Positions 62,301 to 64,000 of a stretch of DNA of 64,000 bases are shown in pieces (position 1 is the first letter of the stretch; each line of letters begins with the position of its first letter). The stretch is taken from positions 434,001-498,000 of the forward strand of contig NZ_JAAGOX010000011.1 in assembly GCF_010500245.1 (NCBI RefSeq). Direction: 5' to 3'. Under the pieces are notes generated by a model. It searched no databases, was not told the origin of the DNA, and was given only the letters and a program-made list of their open reading frames with translations. This DNA is from Ruegeria sp. PrR005. Lineage in GTDB: Bacteria > Pseudomonadota > Alphaproteobacteria > Rhodobacterales > Rhodobacteraceae. The translations under genes were made by a program, and so were the position numbers.

Positions 62301-62445
62301 GATTCGCCCGCCCCTGACCATCGAGGCCGAGGATGTGGACATGATCCTGTGGGCGCTGCGCACGGTGCTGGCCGAGGTCGGCGACTGGGCGCCTGCCCCG
62401 GTCTGCGATCACGATCACCATCACGCGGGCTGCAACTGCTGCTGA
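59389..62445 (+). CDS. Three-domain fusion: APH-like kinase, M23 domain, class III aminotransferase
   Basis: A 1018-residue protein started at GTG 59389. Residues 1-330 are a hydroxylysine-kinase-like APH fold (H196-N-D198-V-N-D-Y-N and D221 in LIDLGD). About 400-540 is an M23 (LytM-like) domain with H429-x3-D433 and H520-V-H522, so its zinc ligands are kept. About 560-1000 is a class III PLP aminotransferase with K842 in MGKPIGNGHP, related to phosphohydroxylysine and phosphoethanolamine phospho-lyases. In humans HYKK phosphorylates hydroxylysine and PHYKPL removes phosphate and ammonia. The fusion suggests one protein doing both steps. The tail CDHDHHHAGCNCC is a likely metal-binding end. 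Confidence 0.8.
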   Translation: MLTEFWAEALRTHWGIEAVLERLDGEYDLNFLARGRNGRDYVLKVMRPGCEAGLVEMQVAALEHIAEAAPGLPFPKVFAALDGAMLPEIADEAGAPRLAWLLERLPGRCYARALPHSEDLILKLGRVLGATDRALEGFAHDGLARDFKWNLLQGGWIDSELAAIADPARWALLEGIAAEFSGLRDQLAALPVQAIHNDVNDYNILVEGGLDETRKVSGLIDLGDMCAAPRVCDLAIAGAYVVLDHPRPERALAALVRGYHAANRLSAAEVDLIWPLLRMRLAVSVVNSTLMAVENPDDPYVTISQAPAWRFLENTSVNGGLMAARLRVACGLPVTDGAERVQAYLNQNRGRFAQMFGTDLGAAPMGSLSVENSTWPQNPFHMPLEEAARVGEEFGTDLWLGYYNEPRLIYAEPGFRKGPWKASDRRTVHLAVDVFAPAGTVLYAPLSGRVEVVENRTGHLDYGGVVILHHETPQGDAFYTLYGHLDPEVCDRLKPGDPVAQGAGFARLGDASQNGGWAPHVHFQLALTTQGMEADWPGVGDPDEMDLWHAVCPNPAALLNLPDDKVFYRPTDKATVLAGRRAHFGGNLSLTYDDPVMLVRGWKHHLFDEWGRPYLDAYNNVPHVGHAHPRIQAVAADQLKRMNSNTRYLHPAQLAFAEKVLSKLPKRFEVCFFVNSGTEANELALRLARAHTGNIGMVTPDHGYHGNTTGAIAISAYKFNKPGGVGQADWVELVEVADDYRGRFKRDDAERARKFADLVDPAIARLQDKGHGVAGFIAETFPSVGGQIIPPKGYLAAVYDKIRAAGGVCIADEVQTGLGRLGDYYFGFEHQGAEPDIVVMGKPIGNGHPLGVLVTTKKIAESFDNGIEFFSTFGGSTLSCRIGKEVLDIVDDEGLQENARLMGARLMTGLRALERETPCVGDVRGMGLFLGVELINPDGSEGTEICRYVKNRMRDHRILIGSEGPKDNILKIRPPLTIEAEDVDMILWALRTVLAEVGDWAPAPVCDHDHHHAGCNCC

Positions 62446-62452
62446 AGCGGGC

Positions 62453-62896
62453 TTAGTGCAGGAACCCCGCCCGGTCTTCTGCCCTTCGGCCCGGTGCCGT
62501 CGGGATCACCGGGCGGCGGTTCAACGCCAGTCCCAGCTGTTCGCTCAACGCCACCAGTGCGGGGGCCAGATCGGGCCGGACGATCAGTGCCGCCAGCATC
62601 AGCGCATCCTCGCGCGCGCCGGTGGCGGCGGCGGCCACCATATGGGCAAAGCAGGCCTCGTCCGCGCCCAGACAGGCGCAACCAAGACCATGCCGCATCA
62701 AAGGGCGACGCCCGTAAGAGGCGCAAAGGCCGCAGATCTGCTTCAACACCTCGGCAGAGCGTCCTTTGGGCAGGGCCGCGCGCCCTTCGGCCGCGTCGCT
62801 CCACAAGCGCAGGCAATGCACGGCCGAGGCCTCGAGCGCGGGCAGGTCGGCCAGATGGCCGACGGCGGCGGCCCCCCGGTGAATCTCGGAACTCAT
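62453..62896 (-). CDS. Cys-rich protein of the hemP operon, function unknown
   Basis: A 147-residue Ala/Leu-rich helical protein with no recognised family. The middle has clustered cysteines: CGLC (55-58), CAC (73-75) and C82, plus H69 and H85, which could hold an iron-sulfur cluster, heme or zinc. Its ATG overlaps the hemP stop (ATGA), so the two are made together, probably under iron control. It converges on the kinase-aminotransferase fusion with a seven-base gap. Confidence 0.6.
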   Translation of the reverse strand: MSSEIHRGAAAVGHLADLPALEASAVHCLRLWSDAAEGRAALPKGRSAEVLKQICGLCASYGRRPLMRHGLGCACLGADEACFAHMVAAAATGAREDALMLAALIVRPDLAPALVALSEQLGLALNRRPVIPTAPGRRAEDRAGFLH

Positions 62897-63060
62897 TTGG
62901 TCAGGATCAGCTTGCCCGCGCGGGTGATGCGCAGGGTGTAGAGCTGATCTCCCAGCCGGATATGGGCAAGGTTGCCACCCTTTGTCAGGTCTTCGGCCGA
63001 GTATGACGGCAGGACCGGCGTGGCGTATCCGGCAAGGGTCGGTGGGGTCTGAATGGTCAT
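62893..63060 (-). CDS. hemP: Hemin uptake protein HemP
   Basis: A 55-residue protein starting MTIQTPPTLAGYATPVLPSY. The second half (NLAHIRLGDQLYTLRITRAG, then KLILTK) carries the strongly conserved HemP pattern YxLRxTRxGKLILTK. HemP is needed for expression or function of heme uptake in several alpha- and betaproteobacteria. The gene is followed by a coupled Cys-rich protein, and an iron-response-type box lies 70-84 bp upstream. Confidence 0.9.
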   Translation of the reverse strand: MTIQTPPTLAGYATPVLPSYSAEDLTKGGNLAHIRLGDQLYTLRITRAGKLILTK

Positions 63061-63129
63061 CTGGCGGTCTCCCGAACTGCGGAACGAGCTTTTGGCTGCC
63101 GGGAGATCCGGTGGCTTGCCTCTTATATC

Positions 63130-63144
63130 TGACTTTTTAACTCA
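63130..63144 (-). promoter_or_regulatory. RirA-type iron box (TGA-N9-TCA) before hemP
   Basis: TGA (63130-63132) and TCA (63142-63144) are separated by nine A/T-rich bases. On the minus strand TTGACA (63154-63149) lies just upstream, so the box would sit between -35 and -10 of the hemP promoter. This is the layout of the iron-responsive operator bound by RirA in alphaproteobacteria. Confidence 0.55.
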
Positions 63145-63236
63145 GGTATGTCAATTGCTTTCTGCCGGAGCTGGAAATCTATCGCCGGGCCCTAAAATTC
63201 ATGTTACTGAATGCGAGAATATCTGAGGAGCCTGCC

Positions 63237-64000
63237 ATGACACTGACCCGCCGCACCCTGATGTCCCGCCTTGGCGCTGGCCTGGCGCTGAGCGCCGCGG
63301 CCCCGCTGCGGGTGTGGTCCGCTGTCGAAACGCAATTGGGGACGGCGCGCATCACCAGCCTATCGGACGGTTATCTGACCCTGCCCGCCTCTTTCATGTT
63401 CGGGCCAATGCCGCAGGCCGACCTGCCCCCCTTGCTGGAGCGCTTCGGTTTGCAGGGCGACATTCTGAAACCGGACTGCAATGTGACGCTGTTGCAGGTC
63501 GAGGGCCGCAATGTGCTGTTCGACGCAGGATCTGGCAGCGCGTTTCAGGACAGCGTGGGACAGCTGGTCGATGCGCTGGATGCGGTCGGACTGGCCCCCG
63601 ACGACATCACCGACGTGATCTTTACCCATGCCCACCCGGACCATCTGTGGGGCGTGCTGGACGATTTCGACGATCCGCTCTTTGCCAATGCCCGTCACAT
63701 GATCGGGCGGGCGGAACGGGATTACTGGCTGGACCCGGCGACGGTCGACGCGATCGGGGCCGATCGCGCCGCGTTTGCCGTGGGCGCCGCGCGCCGGCTG
63801 GAAGCACTGGAAGACCTCGAGACCTTTGAGGATGGCGACGAGATCCTGCCCGGGGTCGCTGCGGTGGCCACCCATGGCCATACACCGGGGCATATGTCGT
63901 TCGAGATCCGCTCCGGCTCCGAGGCGCTGATGGTGGTGGGGGATGCCATCGGCAACCACCACCTGGCCTTTGCCCGGCCCGACTGGCCTTCGGGCGCCGA
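63237..64000 (+). CDS. Exported metallo-beta-lactamase-fold hydrolase (partial)
   Basis: At least 254 residues, cut by the window end. It starts at ATG 63237 after GAGGAG with a twin-arginine-like signal (TRRTLMSRLGAGLALSAAAP). The metal site HAHPDH is in VIFTHAHPDHLWGV, a second His in ATHGHTPGHMSFE and an Asp in VVGDAIGN. The family covers lactonases, glyoxalase II-like and other hydrolases. It diverges from hemP and may share its control region. Confidence 0.82.
   Translation, partial: MTLTRRTLMSRLGAGLALSAAAPLRVWSAVETQLGTARITSLSDGYLTLPASFMFGPMPQADLPPLLERFGLQGDILKPDCNVTLLQVEGRNVLFDAGSGSAFQDSVGQLVDALDAVGLAPDDITDVIFTHAHPDHLWGVLDDFDDPLFANARHMIGRAERDYWLDPATVDAIGADRAAFAVGAARRLEALEDLETFEDGDEILPGVAAVATHGHTPGHMSFEIRSGSEALMVVGDAIGNHHLAFARPDWPSGA

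Overview
The window is chromosomal DNA of a high-GC alphaproteobacterium, most likely a roseobacter-group member of the Rhodobacteraceae (Ruegeria-like). The evidence is family content and gene order: rpsA next to ihfB-lapA-trpF-trpB, a NAD-dependent molybdenum formate dehydrogenase, a TGA-N9-TCA (RirA-type) iron box before hemP, and copies of a G/C-rich intergenic repeat ending in CGGAGTATTTT. No tRNA, rRNA, insertion sequence, prophage or CRISPR array was seen.

Layout. 1-3323: exopolysaccharide genes (flippase tail, Wzz/GumC chain-length protein, BY-kinase-like ATPase with an altered P-loop, ExoY-type sugar transferase). 3767-8230: AraC and LysR regulators, then a CelD-type acetyltransferase and an APH-like kinase. 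8583-10322: a protein with 41 perfect hexapeptide repeats (GSGGTK) in two blocks. 10377-17865: hotdog thioesterase, cyclase-family hydrolase, then a formate dehydrogenase operon with a small periplasmic His-rich protein between its subunits and a LysR gene upstream.

18044-32621 is the most interesting part: what looks like a compact regulon for reductive nicotinate breakdown, known best from the anaerobe Eubacterium barkeri. One operon (+) encodes a hydroxylase FAD subunit, a fused [2Fe-2S]/molybdopterin subunit, 6-hydroxynicotinate reductase, a UPF0280 protein related to the flavin transferase ApbE, two tandem AA_synth (DUF1185) proteins, a four-gene branched-chain-type ABC importer and a MarR regulator. 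The converging operon (-) encodes an enamidase with the expected metal ligands and a CaiB-family CoA-transferase like succinate-glutarate CoA-transferase. The same palindrome, GTTAGCA-YR-CTAAC in outline, precedes both operons and is probably the MarR operator. The inferred route is nicotinate, 6-hydroxynicotinate, 1,4,5,6-tetrahydro-6-oxonicotinate, 2-formylglutarate, then glutarate and glutaryl-CoA.

32706-47849 is mostly housekeeping: ychF, a PagL-like gene, trpA, a MaoC-like gene, an L-lactate dehydrogenase, rplY, pth, a serine hydrolase, DUF2237, a membrane-bound LuxR regulator with two low-complexity exported proteins, then trpB, a small gene, trpF, lapA, ihfB and rpsA. A decayed glutaminase gene lies between ihfB and rpsA.

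48090-64000: aldo/keto reductase, sulfatase, a TetR-controlled operon (flavin monooxygenase, bile-acid-type symporter, epimerase, SDR), copA-cueR, a beta-hydroxyacid dehydrogenase, a three-domain kinase/M23/aminotransferase fusion, hemP with a Cys-rich partner, and an exported metallo-beta-lactamase-fold protein cut by the window end. All family assignments come from reading the sequence against remembered families; no searches were run.
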